NCBI RefSeq assembly: GCF_022129445.1
Contig: NZ_JADQAQ010000028.1
Coordinates: 1-58,848, forward strand
DNA length: 58,848 nucleotides
DNA from: Photobacterium sp. Ph5
GTDB lineage: Bacteria; Pseudomonadota; Gammaproteobacteria; Enterobacterales; Vibrionaceae
Reading direction: 5' to 3'
Part shown: positions 9,012-18,437 of the stretch, one piece after another
Layout of the letters: each line of letters begins with the position of its first letter
How positions within the stretch are numbered: the first letter of the stretch is position 1
Made by a program: the position numbers and the translations under genes
Notes under the pieces: generated by a model
Databases searched by the model: none
What the model saw: the letters and a program-made list of their open reading frames with translations, nothing else
What the model was told of the DNA's origin: nothing

Positions 9012-10946
9012 TTACGACGATTTACGTACGCGTAAATACCATTCAGACAATAAACGTACTTGCTTGCGGGTATAGCCTTTTTCCATCATACGAGCGACGA
9101 AATCATCATGTTTCTTTTGCTCATCTGTTGATGTTTTTGCATTAAATGAAATAACAGGAAGTAGCTCTTCAGTATTAGAGAACATCTTCTTCTCTATTAC
9201 TGTTCTCAGTTTTTCATAGCTGGTCCAGTTGGGGTTTTTGCCTGCATTGTTTGCTCTAGCACGTAACACGAAGTTAACAATTTCATTTCGGAAATCTTTA
9301 GGGTTACTGATCCCCGCTGGTTTCTCTATTTTCTCTAATTCGTTATTAAGTGCTTCGCGATTAAAGAGTTGTCCAGTTTCAGGATCACGGTACTCTTGGT
9401 CTTGAATCCAGAAGTCGGCGTAGCTGACATAGCGGTCAAAAATGTTTTGACCATATTCGGAGTAAGACTCGAGATAAGCGGTTTGGATCTCTTTACCAAT
9501 GAACTCGACATACTTCGGTGTAAGGAAACCTTTTAAATGTTCAAGGTATTTTTCAGCAATGTCTTGTGGGAATTGTTCACGTTCAATTTGTTGCTCAAGC
9601 ACATAGAACAAGTGAACAGGGTTTGCAGCAACTTCTGAATGATCGAAGTTAAATACTCGCGATAAAATTTTAAAGGCGAAACGAGTTGATAGCCCATTCA
9701 TACCTTCATCGACACCGGCATAGTCGCGATATTCTTGGTAAGATTTTGCTTTTGGATCTGTATCTTTTAGTGTTTCACCGTCATAGACTCGCATTTTTGA
9801 GTACACACTTGAGTTCTCTGGCTCTTTTAAGCGAGAAAGAACGGTGAATCGAGCAAGAATCTCAAGCGTACTTGGTGAGCAAGGTGCAGCTGATAGCTCA
9901 CTGTTTTCAAGTAGTTTTTGGTAGATTTTTATTTCTTCAGAAACCCGTAAACAATAAGGGACTTTGACGATATAAACACGATCTAAGAAAGCCTCATTTG
10001 TCTTGTTATTTCTAAAGGTTTGCCATTCTGACTCGTTAGAGTGAGCAAGGATCATTCCATCGAAAGGTAATGCGGATAGCCCTTCAGTACCGTTGTAGTT
10101 ACCCTCTTGCGTTGCGGTAAGAAGTGGGTGAAGTACTTTTAACGGCGCTTTAAACATCTCGACAAACTCCATTAAGCCTTGGTTAGCTTTACAAAGTGCA
10201 CCGGAATAACTATAAGCATCAGGATCGTCTTGAGAATAATGTTCAAGTTGACGTATATCGACCTTACCAACTAGCGATGAAATATCTTGGTTATTCTCAT
10301 CTCCTGGCTCAGTTTTGGCTATACCAACTTGGTCAAGGATGGATGGGCGAACTTTCACCACCTTAAATTGTGTAATATCACCACCAAATTCATGGAGTCG
10401 TTTTGCCGCCCATGGTGACATGATGGTGTTTAAGTAGCGTGATGGAATATTGTATTCATTGGCAAGCAGTTCGCCGTCTTCTGACTTATCAAATAAACTG
10501 AAAGGGTGATCATTAACAGGGCTACGTTCACCGTTTGCCGTCAGAATATAAATCGGCACTTTCTGCATTAAACTTTTTAACTTTTCTGCCAGTGATGATT
10601 TACCACCGCCAACAGGGCCTAATAAATAAAGAATTTGCTTACGTTCTTCAAGCCCTTGGGCGGCATGTTTTAGGTAAGAGACGATTTGTTCTATCGCATC
10701 TTCCATACCATAAAAGTCTTCAAACGTTTTATAACGAGAGATGACACGGTTAGAGAATAGGCGACTAAGATATGGGTCTTGCGCGGTATCAATCATTTCT
10801 GGTTCGCCAATCGCCATCAATAGACGCTCTGCGGCGTTAACGTAGGCGCTGCGATCGTTACGACAAATATCAAGGAATTCTTGTAATGAAAGCTCTTCGT
10901 CCTTGGATTCTTCATAGCGATGACGATAGTGGTCAAAAATACTCAT
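9012..10946 (-). CDS. yeaG: PrkA family serine protein kinase YeaG
   Basis: A 644-residue PrkA-type AAA+ kinase or protease-like protein. From the ATG at 10944-10946 it begins MSIFDHYRHRYEESKDEE, like E. coli YeaG in sequence and length. The open frame extends ten codons upstream but those are unsupported, and a CAGGGGG ribosome site precedes 10946. The Walker A is LLGPVGGGKSSLAEKL (about residues 100-115). The C-terminal PrkA domain includes RARANN and EKGYTRKQVRLLSEWYLRVRKSS-type sequence. It is first in the operon with yeaH and spoVR. Confidence 0.96.
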   Translation of the reverse strand: MSIFDHYRHRYEESKDEELSLQEFLDICRNDRSAYVNAAERLLMAIGEPEMIDTAQDPYLSRLFSNRVISRYKTFEDFYGMEDAIEQIVSYLKHAAQGLEERKQILYLLGPVGGGKSSLAEKLKSLMQKVPIYILTANGERSPVNDHPFSLFDKSEDGELLANEYNIPSRYLNTIMSPWAAKRLHEFGGDITQFKVVKVRPSILDQVGIAKTEPGDENNQDISSLVGKVDIRQLEHYSQDDPDAYSYSGALCKANQGLMEFVEMFKAPLKVLHPLLTATQEGNYNGTEGLSALPFDGMILAHSNESEWQTFRNNKTNEAFLDRVYIVKVPYCLRVSEEIKIYQKLLENSELSAAPCSPSTLEILARFTVLSRLKEPENSSVYSKMRVYDGETLKDTDPKAKSYQEYRDYAGVDEGMNGLSTRFAFKILSRVFNFDHSEVAANPVHLFYVLEQQIEREQFPQDIAEKYLEHLKGFLTPKYVEFIGKEIQTAYLESYSEYGQNIFDRYVSYADFWIQDQEYRDPETGQLFNREALNNELEKIEKPAGISNPKDFRNEIVNFVLRARANNAGKNPNWTSYEKLRTVIEKKMFSNTEELLPVISFNAKTSTDEQKKHDDFVARMMEKGYTRKQVRLLSEWYLRVRKSS

Positions 10947-11471
10947 GGTATGCCCCCTGAATCGTTCTTTGATCATTTAGACAGGACGAAAATTAACCTC
11001 TTTTGCATCCCTTACTGTAAGCCTAGACCGAACTAATCAATTTGCTGTACTGAGTTAATGATTTCTAAATAAAAATACCGTGTGATAACGGTTTTAAACT
11101 GAGTGTTTTTTAACCGTGTATTTTTACTATCCTCTTATGGGATGGGTTCTGCAAGCGCTTTTTAAGGAAAAACGCTTTTGTTTTTGATTGTTGCAATATG
11201 AATTTATTGTTAATTGTATTAACTAATGAAGAATCTTGTTTTTCATGCTCTAGGTGAATTAAATATCTGTAAAACTTTTTTATGTTGAATTATTGTTTTG
11301 CTTAAATATCTTTGTTTGGTTTTATTTGTTTTTTTTTAATTATTATTCAGTGGTGGACAATAATTGAGAATTTTTTTGTGTATTTGAGTCTAAGATATTT
11401 TTTTTCCACGAAAGTGTCTTCTCTGACATAAGCTGAAATGAGTCCTAAAAATTGTATAGGTAGGTGGCTTT
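10947..11471. other. yeaG-glyoxalase divergent spacer
   Basis: A 525-base AT-rich spacer between divergent genes. I looked for a sigma-54 -24/-12 element upstream of yeaG and did not find a convincing one. It contains a small ACCGT/ACGGT hairpin near 11077-11092 and a rightward terminator-like hairpin at 11153-11187 with no obvious + strand gene before it. No protein-coding ORF is supportable. Confidence 0.5.
11153..11187 (+). terminator. Orphan rho-independent terminator
   Basis: AAGCG(C)TTTTT - AAGG - AAAAACGCTT stem with one bulged C, followed by TTGTTTTT on the + strand. No annotated + strand gene lies upstream; the nearest gene there is leftward yeaG. It could end a small RNA transcribed from about 11000-11100, or be the end of an antisense transcript. 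Confidence 0.5.
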
Positions 11472-11852
11472 ATGGCAATTTCACGTGTCGATACTGTTTC
11501 TATTCCGGTTTCAGATCAAAATCAGGCTTTAAAGTTTTATCGAGATGCTCTTGGTTTTGAATTGATCCGAGATCATTGCTCAAAGAATGAAAAACGCTGG
11601 TTGCAATTAGCACCAAGAGGTGCGGAAACCACAATCAGTTTAGTGATGCCGTTTGGTGGAATGAAAGCGGGCACAGTGCAAGGATTAGTTGTACAAACAG
11701 ATGACATACAGTTAACGCATAAAGAACTTAAGCAGCGTGGCGTATTATTATCAAGTATTGTCAACTTAGTGGGTGGTAAGTTTGCTACGTTTAGTGATCC
11801 TGATGGTAATGGCTGGGTATTGATTGAAGCGTCAGCAAAAATGTATGCTTAA
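11472..11852 (+). CDS. VOC (glyoxalase/bleomycin-resistance fold) protein
   Basis: A 126-residue vicinal-oxygen-chelate fold protein. It begins AISRVDTVSIPVSDQNQALKF, typical of the first beta-alpha module, and ends FATFSDPDGNGWVLIEA, the usual C-terminal metal-site strand with Asp-Pro-Asp-Gly-Asn and Glu. It is one VOC unit long, so it would act as a dimer. The substrate cannot be read from sequence; relatives are often annotated as glyoxalase superfamily. A GGTAGG ribosome site precedes the ATG. It is monocistronic, with a terminator right after the stop. Confidence 0.88.
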   Translation: MAISRVDTVSIPVSDQNQALKFYRDALGFELIRDHCSKNEKRWLQLAPRGAETTISLVMPFGGMKAGTVQGLVVQTDDIQLTHKELKQRGVLLSSIVNLVGGKFATFSDPDGNGWVLIEASAKMYA

Positions 11853-11880
11853 ACCACGAGCAATAACATTGCTCGTGGTT
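11853..11880. terminator. Bidirectional terminator
   Basis: ACCACGAGCAA and TTGCTCGTGGT form an 11-bp stem directly after the glyoxalase-fold gene stop and just before the convergent yeaD stop. Confidence 0.8.
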
Positions 11881-11889
11881 AGTTTCTAA

Positions 11890-12762
11890 TTAACGGCTAT
11901 AAATTGTTGTCGCTAAAGTATGAGACTGTCCTGGTGCTAGTTCAATACTTGGCTGGTGGATTGTTGATTCCACACATACCATAGTTTCAAAACTATTATC
12001 AGCCATGTCGCCCATACTAATGGATAGATCTTGCCAAGGGTTCCAAATTACAACGGCATTATGACCTTCATTCGTGACTAAAATTTCACGATGATTGTTT
12101 TTATCATTAATTGTGATAGTCGCGTCTGGCTGAGTATATACACGATCAGTTTCGCTGGTGAATGTTAGTGTAGTACCACCTTCACACGCTTTACCTTGCT
12201 GTGTACTATCAAGGTAGTTTGGCCCCATTCCTGTAATATCAATATCTTTAATATTGTCAATATCGAAGTAAGTATGTAATGCACCACTGTATGACCATGC
12301 CTGATTGCCGGTATTCGTTGATGTCAGGCTTACTTTGAGTTCTTGACCGATTTCAAACGTTAGGACGTTTTTAAACTTATGTGGCCAAATAGCGTAAGTT
12401 TCTTCATTATCTTCCAGTGCTAGACTGACAATAACGCCGTTTTCATTTTCACGGTGTTCCAATAATGACCACTGTGATGTACGTGCAAAGCCATGTGAAG
12501 GTGTACCTGCTTGACCAAACCAAGGCCAACAAATTGGAATACCACCGCGTACTGCTTTTGACTGATCAAAAATGGCTTTTTCACTCAACCAAATAATGTC
12601 TTTTTCACCTTGTGGTTTAAACCATAACAGGTGACCACCATGGAGTGAAATTCCAGCTTCAGCAAGCGGGTGGATCACTCTAATGATATTAATCCCTTGA
12701 TATTCACAAGCGGTGACGTAGTCGGATAAAGCGTTAACAGTAGAAAGTTGACGTAGATTCAT
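11890..12762 (-). CDS. yeaD: D-hexose-6-phosphate mutarotase
   Basis: A 290-residue aldose 1-epimerase superfamily protein like E. coli YeaD, which interconverts anomers of glucose 6-phosphate. Motifs include GISLHGGHLLWFKPQG, AVRGGIPICWPWFG, HGFARTSQW and ALHTYFDIDNI, matching the mutarotase active site with conserved His, Arg and Asp. Two in-frame ATGs (12768 and 12762) precede it. AAGGA abuts the first and is six bases from the second, so I choose 12762 (MNLRQLS). It lies downstream of gapA on the same strand with a terminator between them, a common enterobacterial and Vibrio neighbourhood. Confidence 0.94.
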   Translation of the reverse strand: MNLRQLSTVNALSDYVTACEYQGINIIRVIHPLAEAGISLHGGHLLWFKPQGEKDIIWLSEKAIFDQSKAVRGGIPICWPWFGQAGTPSHGFARTSQWSLLEHRENENGVIVSLALEDNEETYAIWPHKFKNVLTFEIGQELKVSLTSTNTGNQAWSYSGALHTYFDIDNIKDIDITGMGPNYLDSTQQGKACEGGTTLTFTSETDRVYTQPDATITINDKNNHREILVTNEGHNAVVIWNPWQDLSISMGDMADNSFETMVCVESTIHQPSIELAPGQSHTLATTIYSR

Positions 12763-13101
12763 CTTCATTCCTTAAAAGTTAAAAGCAGAAAGTGCCTATT
12801 TGTTTAACTCTTATTATGCTGATAGAGAGATAAACAAAAAGGTACTTATTTTTTGTCTTAAAATATCAAAAAATATGAAAATTAATTTGTTAAATTTGTG
12901 AGAAGATAGTAATGATAGCGAAGAGCTTTGCTTCATCATACGCTTATCCTCAGAAATGGCATCTTAATTAACTCGATGACATGTATCGGATTTTTATTAA
13001 TTTAGCTGTGCTTATCTTGTCATACATTCAGATACAAAAAAGGCGCCGCTCAATGCGTCGCCTTTTAAATTGCTTTCAAAGAAAGCTAGCTAATGCTTAC
13101 A
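12763..13101. other. gapA-yeaD spacer
   Basis: About 340 bases. The right part holds the gapA terminator (13035-13067) and the left part should hold the yeaD promoter (leftward). The sequence is AT-rich. No ORF or RNA gene is recognisable. Confidence 0.5.
13035..13067 (-). terminator. gapA terminator
   Basis: Read on the minus strand, AAAAGGCG(A)CGC - loop - GCG(G)CGCC is followed by six T. It lies about 35 bases past the gapA stop. Confidence 0.85.
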
Positions 13102-14431
<1,330 letters not shown>

Positions 14432-14818
14432 ATGAAAAATAAATCTGATGTTTATTGGCGAGAGAAATTATCTGAAATGGCTTATCAAGTTTGTCGGCAA
14501 CAAGCGACTGAGCCACCTTATAGCGGCAAGCTACTTCATAACCATAAAACAGGTATTTATTCATGTGCCTGTTGTGAGTCGCCATTATTTTCCTCTAGCA
14601 ATAAATATGATTCAGGCTGCGGCTGGCCTAGCTTTGATGCGCCGATTAATGATGATTGTATCCGTTACATAGAAGATCATAGTCATGGCATGCAACGAAT
14701 AGAAATTCGCTGTAAGTATTGTGATAGTCATCTTGGACATGTTTTTAATGATGGCCCGAAAACAACCGGTGAGCGTTATTGTGTGAATTCAATATCTTTA
14801 ATATTTGAAGATAAATAA
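14432..14818 (+). CDS. msrB: Peptide methionine (R)-S-oxide reductase MsrB
   Basis: Cytosolic enzyme that reduces methionine-R-sulfoxide in oxidised proteins. The 128-residue product carries both zinc-binding pairs (CACC at about 46-49 and CKYC at about 95-98), the GCGWPSF substrate motif and the catalytic cysteine in [11 protein letters not shown] (about residue 118). Length matches the single-domain family with no MsrA fusion. A GGGA-containing leader precedes the ATG. The gapA/msrB divergent pair is conserved in gammaproteobacteria. Confidence 0.96.
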   Translation: MKNKSDVYWREKLSEMAYQVCRQQATEPPYSGKLLHNHKTGIYSCACCESPLFSSSNKYDSGCGWPSFDAPINDDCIRYIEDHSHGMQRIEIRCKYCDSHLGHVFNDGPKTTGERYCVNSISLIFEDK

Positions 14819-14826
14819 ATAGTATG

Positions 14827-14858
14827 AGTGACGGTAATATATAATTTTCACCGTCACT
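14827..14858. repeat. Inverted repeat downstream of msrB
   Basis: AGTGACGGT and ACCGTCACT form a perfect 9-bp repeat around a 14-base AT loop. It lies between the convergent msrB and lipoprotein genes. T runs are poor on both strands, so it is at best a weak terminator. Confidence 0.6.
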
Positions 14859-14959
14859 GTGATAAATATCGAAAATCATACTTTTTCAAACAAAATAATT
14901 TTAACGATTAAATCTTGTATGTATTAATTATGAAAATATTTGATATTTACAATTAAATT

Positions 14960-15826
14960 TTAATTAATCATATTTCGCTCGTAGCTGCCATTTTGTAAAT
15001 TATCTAAAATATTGACTGCTTTTTTATTTAAAACCTTCTGTTCATCTTCTGTTAACAAAAATAGGTTGGCAATATTTTTTGCTTTGGCTACAGGCATATT
15101 CATATCATTAGCAATTAATACCCAGATATAGGCTTCTTGCAGTTTTTTTTGCTGCTGAGATAAGGTTGCCAATGACTTTATAATATCTTGGTTTACTGTT
15201 TCATTTTTCTTATAAAGTGAAAGTGCATGATGTAGTAATTGATAGGTTTTGTCTTTATCTTTGCTGATGTAGTAGCTGGCAAGCGCAAGTTGAAGATCTG
15301 GGGTTTCTAACTCTTTCTTACCTTCGAGTGCCAGAAATTGTTGTTGTGCTTGTTCATCACCTTGACTCCAACGATAGTAAATAATCTCTGGATCGGTCGA
15401 CAATGACAGCTCTTTGTTTAAGCGAGTTATATTATTATAACTGTCGTACAGGGCATTCATACGAACGGTCTTTCGATCTTTTAGCTCTGTTGGCTCAATA
15501 CGTGCAGCATATTCTAAGCAAAAAATATATTTTTGCGTTGCTTCAAGCTCTTTAAATTTTTCTTGGTCGGTTGGGTTTTTCAGTACATCGTAACGTTGCC
15601 AAATTAACCCTGTACGTTGAATACGGCATTGACCATCATTGACGTTGAGCTGGGTACACAATTCAGGGTAACTTTCACATAAGCTATCTGTGGTACGGTG
15701 GCGTTCAAAACACCCTGTTAATAATAAGCTCATACTGATCGTTGTGAGGATACGTTTGATATTGCTTAAGAATAATCCTGTTGGTATTACTCTTTTTGAT
15801 GTTTGTATGATTGATGAGTAATACAT
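14960..15826 (-). CDS. Lipoprotein, DUF2989-like
   Basis: A 288-residue protein whose N-terminal region contains a lipobox (SMSLLLTGC, Cys at about residue 39), so it is probably an exported lipoprotein. The mature part is helical and hydrophilic, with TPR/Sel1-like character (ALASYYISKDKDKTYQLLHHALSLY). It resembles the Vibrio DUF2989 family; function is unknown. The long N-terminal extension before the lipoprotein signal may mean that translation starts later than 15826, but no better ATG with a ribosome site is visible before the lipobox. It is monocistronic, divergent from the yeaC-like gene. Confidence 0.7.
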   Translation of the reverse strand: MYYSSIIQTSKRVIPTGLFLSNIKRILTTISMSLLLTGCFERHRTTDSLCESYPELCTQLNVNDGQCRIQRTGLIWQRYDVLKNPTDQEKFKELEATQKYIFCLEYAARIEPTELKDRKTVRMNALYDSYNNITRLNKELSLSTDPEIIYYRWSQGDEQAQQQFLALEGKKELETPDLQLALASYYISKDKDKTYQLLHHALSLYKKNETVNQDIIKSLATLSQQQKKLQEAYIWVLIANDMNMPVAKAKNIANLFLLTEDEQKVLNKKAVNILDNLQNGSYERNMIN

Positions 15827-16047
15827 CTTAATGACCTACATGTTAGTTACGAGTAATGATAAATATAACGATGTCATTCATTGTTATCGACGGATGCTTC
15901 CAAAAATGTTGAATTTATTTTGATAGACCTATCAAGCTGTGATCATGATTGCAGTTTAAGGGGAAAGCATTGACTGTTATTACGTATTTTATAAGCTACA
16001 GCGAATGTAGTTAAACATGCTGTTTAGTTTCAAAATGAGGAATAGAT

Positions 16048-16347
16048 ATGGATGTATCGCCATTATTAAAGGCAATGACGCCAGAAGTCTTTGAGCGGAT
16101 ATCAGCTGCTGTAGAAACGGGAAAATGGCCTGATGGTACAGCATTAACACCTAATCAAAGAGATTCTGCTATGCAGGCTGTGATGCTTTATCAATCGCGG
16201 CATAATAGTGATGCGCAGCATATGACGGTTGCTGCGGGGGGCGAAATAAAATTTAAGAGTAAAGCTGAATTAAAACGTGATTTTACTTCTCAAGGCCCTC
16301 TTGAAGAGTCGCCAGAGATTGCTCGCTTTGAACATGATGATATCTAA
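16048..16347 (+). CDS. yeaC: YeaC family protein (DUF1315)
   Basis: A 99-residue cytosolic protein of the DUF1315/YeaC family. The core MTPEVFERISAAVETGKWPD, then LTPNQRDSAMQAVMLYQSRH and AQHMTV, aligns with E. coli YeaC, which is encoded near gapA, msrB and ansA there too. Function is unknown. AGGAA precedes the ATG. It ends two bases before the stop of the convergent glutathione transferase gene, without a visible terminator. Confidence 0.92.
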   Translation: MDVSPLLKAMTPEVFERISAAVETGKWPDGTALTPNQRDSAMQAVMLYQSRHNSDAQHMTVAAGGEIKFKSKAELKRDFTSQGPLEESPEIARFEHDDI

Positions 16348-16349
16348 CG

Positions 16350-17033
16350 TTAGACCTTCTCATGTAGGTTAGGCCATATCATAGCTTCGCAATAGAAACT
16401 TTGTAATTGATGATCTTCTTCTGCCACAATATTGGCTATCCATGGCTCTTGCTCTATACGCTGTAGATAGTGATGTAGAATAGGATAATGGGGTTGCAAC
16501 CGTAGCCCTGCCATCCATCCTGTTCTAAAAACACTCCAGAGACTTATTTCAGCCATTGATAAATGATCGCCAACATACCCTTGCTCGGGAAGTTGTTCTT
16601 CGAGGTATTTCAACACATTGGGCAGGTGGTGAGAAAGGCATTGTTCCACAGCCTCTTCATCACATGGCTTATTTTGCATTTTATCGCGTAATACTTTTTG
16701 ATAAAACAAAACGCCACCGAGTAATGACGTCACACGTGTCGCAGCATAAGCTTCAAACCAACGAATTTGCGACCGTTGTTTGGCATCGCCCGGATAAAGT
16801 GGGGGAACAGGATAGGTATCGTCAAGATAATGGGCAATAACGGTTGAATCGATGATGGTTGTATCATTATGTTCAAGTACGGGGACTTTTCCCATTGGAT
16901 GGCGTTTGTGGGCAAGTTCTTTTTCTAAAAAAGGATTGAGAGGCTGGAGCTCATAACGTATCCCTTTGTAATTAAGTGCCAACATGATTTTTCTGACGAA
17001 GGGTGAAATAGAGGCACCGTGTAAAATCATCAT
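16350..17033 (-). CDS. Glutathione S-transferase family protein
   Basis: A 227-residue cytosolic GST fold protein starting at MMILHGASISPFVRKIMLAL. The thioredoxin-like N-domain contains SPFVRK (serine as catalytic candidate), MGKVPVLEH with the cis-proline, and DSTVIAHYLDDTYP, which carries the Glu/Asp-Ser glutathione-binding pair. The helical C-domain follows. The open frame continues 31 codons upstream to 17126, but those residues lie outside the fold; a GGTTGGAA ribosome site supports 17033. The substrate is unknown. It is downstream of ansA with a terminator between. Confidence 0.88.
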   Translation of the reverse strand: MMILHGASISPFVRKIMLALNYKGIRYELQPLNPFLEKELAHKRHPMGKVPVLEHNDTTIIDSTVIAHYLDDTYPVPPLYPGDAKQRSQIRWFEAYAATRVTSLLGGVLFYQKVLRDKMQNKPCDEEAVEQCLSHHLPNVLKYLEEQLPEQGYVGDHLSMAEISLWSVFRTGWMAGLRLQPHYPILHHYLQRIEQEPWIANIVAEEDHQLQSFYCEAMIWPNLHEKV

Positions 17034-17128
17034 TGTTCCAACCCATGAAGGTAGAGTGCTATTAGCTGTAATTGTAGTTCGATTGGAAAATCTTGGGAGA
17101 AGGATGTTTTTATTTATATCTACCATAA

Positions 17129-17158
17129 AATAAAAAAGAGCCAGCTCGGCTCTTTTCT
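17129..17158 (-). terminator. ansA terminator
   Basis: AAGAGCC-GAGCT-GGCTCTT stem; on the minus strand it is followed by TTTTATTTTAT. It lies about 25 bases after the ansA stop. Confidence 0.8.
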
Positions 17159-17179
17159 TTATAAAACAATTACGGTTTA

Positions 17180-18193
17180 TTATAGGGTTAATTCACCGCG
17201 GAGATCTTGCTGCATTAGTGTACGCATGGTCTCAATGGGTAAATCTTGGCTAAGTAAATAATGCAATTTAGCCAGTGCCGCTTCAGGTGTCATATCATAA
17301 CCACTTAATACGCCAGCATCAGCCAGTGCACAACCCGTTGCGTAACCACCCATATTAACTTTACCAGATAAGCATTGGGTTAAGTTCATAACAATAACCC
17401 CACGATTTGATGCTTCTTTTAACTGGTCAAGTAACTCTTTATTTTGAGGTGCATTGCCCACGCCAAATGTCAGTAAGATCATAGCATTTACAGGTTGGCG
17501 TAAGGTATTACGAATGACCTCTGGTGAGATCCCTGGGTACATGGTGATCACACCAATAGGCTGTGGTGTAATGGTATGAACTTTAAATTCACCATTGGGC
17601 TTTTTGTTTAATTCAGTTCCGCTATTAACGGTAATGTTAATGCCTGCTTCTAATAATGGTGGCAAGTTTGGTGAGATAAATGCGCCAAAACCATCGGCAT
17701 GGGCTTTAGTACTGCGGTTGCCTCGGATCAATTGGTTGTTGAAAAATACTGTTACTTCATTGATCGGATAATTAGCTGCAATGTGTAACGCATTAAGCAA
17801 GTTACTTTGACCATCTGAACGTAATTCGACTAATGGGATTTGCGAGCCAGTTACGATCACGGGCTTATCTAAATTTTCAAACATAAAAGACAAAGCAGAA
17901 GCGGTGTACGCCATGGTATCTGTACCATGAAGGATCACAAAGCCATCATACTTATCGTAGTTGTCTTTAATATCGTCAGCAATACGTTGCCAATCCGCTG
18001 GTGTCATATCTGATGAGTCAATTAAAGGCGAATACTCATGGATGGTGAACTCAGGCATTTCTGGGCGATGGAATTCTGGCATGCTAGCTAATTGCTTTTG
18101 CATAAAGCCTGATACCGGAATATAACCATGATCAGATTTTTGCATACCAATGGTGCCGCCAGTGTAGGCGATATAAATATGTTTTCTTTCCAT
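17180..18193 (-). CDS. ansA: L-asparaginase I (cytoplasmic)
   Basis: A 337-residue type I asparaginase hydrolysing asparagine to aspartate and ammonia. The first nucleophile motif is IAYTGGTIGM (Thr at about 14) and the second catalytic triad segment is VILHGTDTMAYTASALSFM (Thr-Asp at about 91-92). No signal peptide is present, so it is the cytoplasmic form, and length equals E. coli AnsA. It is leftward, downstream of sppA. In enterobacteria sppA and ansA are also neighbours. Confidence 0.96.
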   Translation of the reverse strand: MERKHIYIAYTGGTIGMQKSDHGYIPVSGFMQKQLASMPEFHRPEMPEFTIHEYSPLIDSSDMTPADWQRIADDIKDNYDKYDGFVILHGTDTMAYTASALSFMFENLDKPVIVTGSQIPLVELRSDGQSNLLNALHIAANYPINEVTVFFNNQLIRGNRSTKAHADGFGAFISPNLPPLLEAGINITVNSGTELNKKPNGEFKVHTITPQPIGVITMYPGISPEVIRNTLRQPVNAMILLTFGVGNAPQNKELLDQLKEASNRGVIVMNLTQCLSGKVNMGGYATGCALADAGVLSGYDMTPEAALAKLHYLLSQDLPIETMRTLMQQDLRGELTL

Positions 18194-18386
18194 TTTTCAG
18201 CACAGAGTTAACGGGTTGGTGTGCGCATTATACGCAAACTGTATGAAGATGCGAGTTAAGCGATTTTTAGAGTGATAGTTATTGCGTTGAAATGTGAACT
18301 GAGATTGATATGCTTATATTTTGAGTTATTGTAGTTTTTATCACTAATGTTAATTGGCTGGTTTATTAAAGCGTTTTTGTATAATA

Positions 18387-18414
18387 AAAAGCTCGGCATT
18401 ATAGCCGAGCTTTT
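18387..18414 (-). terminator. sppA terminator
   Basis: AAAAGCTCGGC-TATAAT-GCCGAGCTTTTTATT on the minus strand, 24 bases past the sppA stop. Confidence 0.88.
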
Positions 18415-18437
18415 AAACTGTATTTACTGATAACGTG

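Noticed and set aside
10977..11100. Sigma-54 promoter upstream of yeaG
   Set aside because: Expected from the E. coli system, but no GG-N10-GC element with proper surroundings was found by eye.
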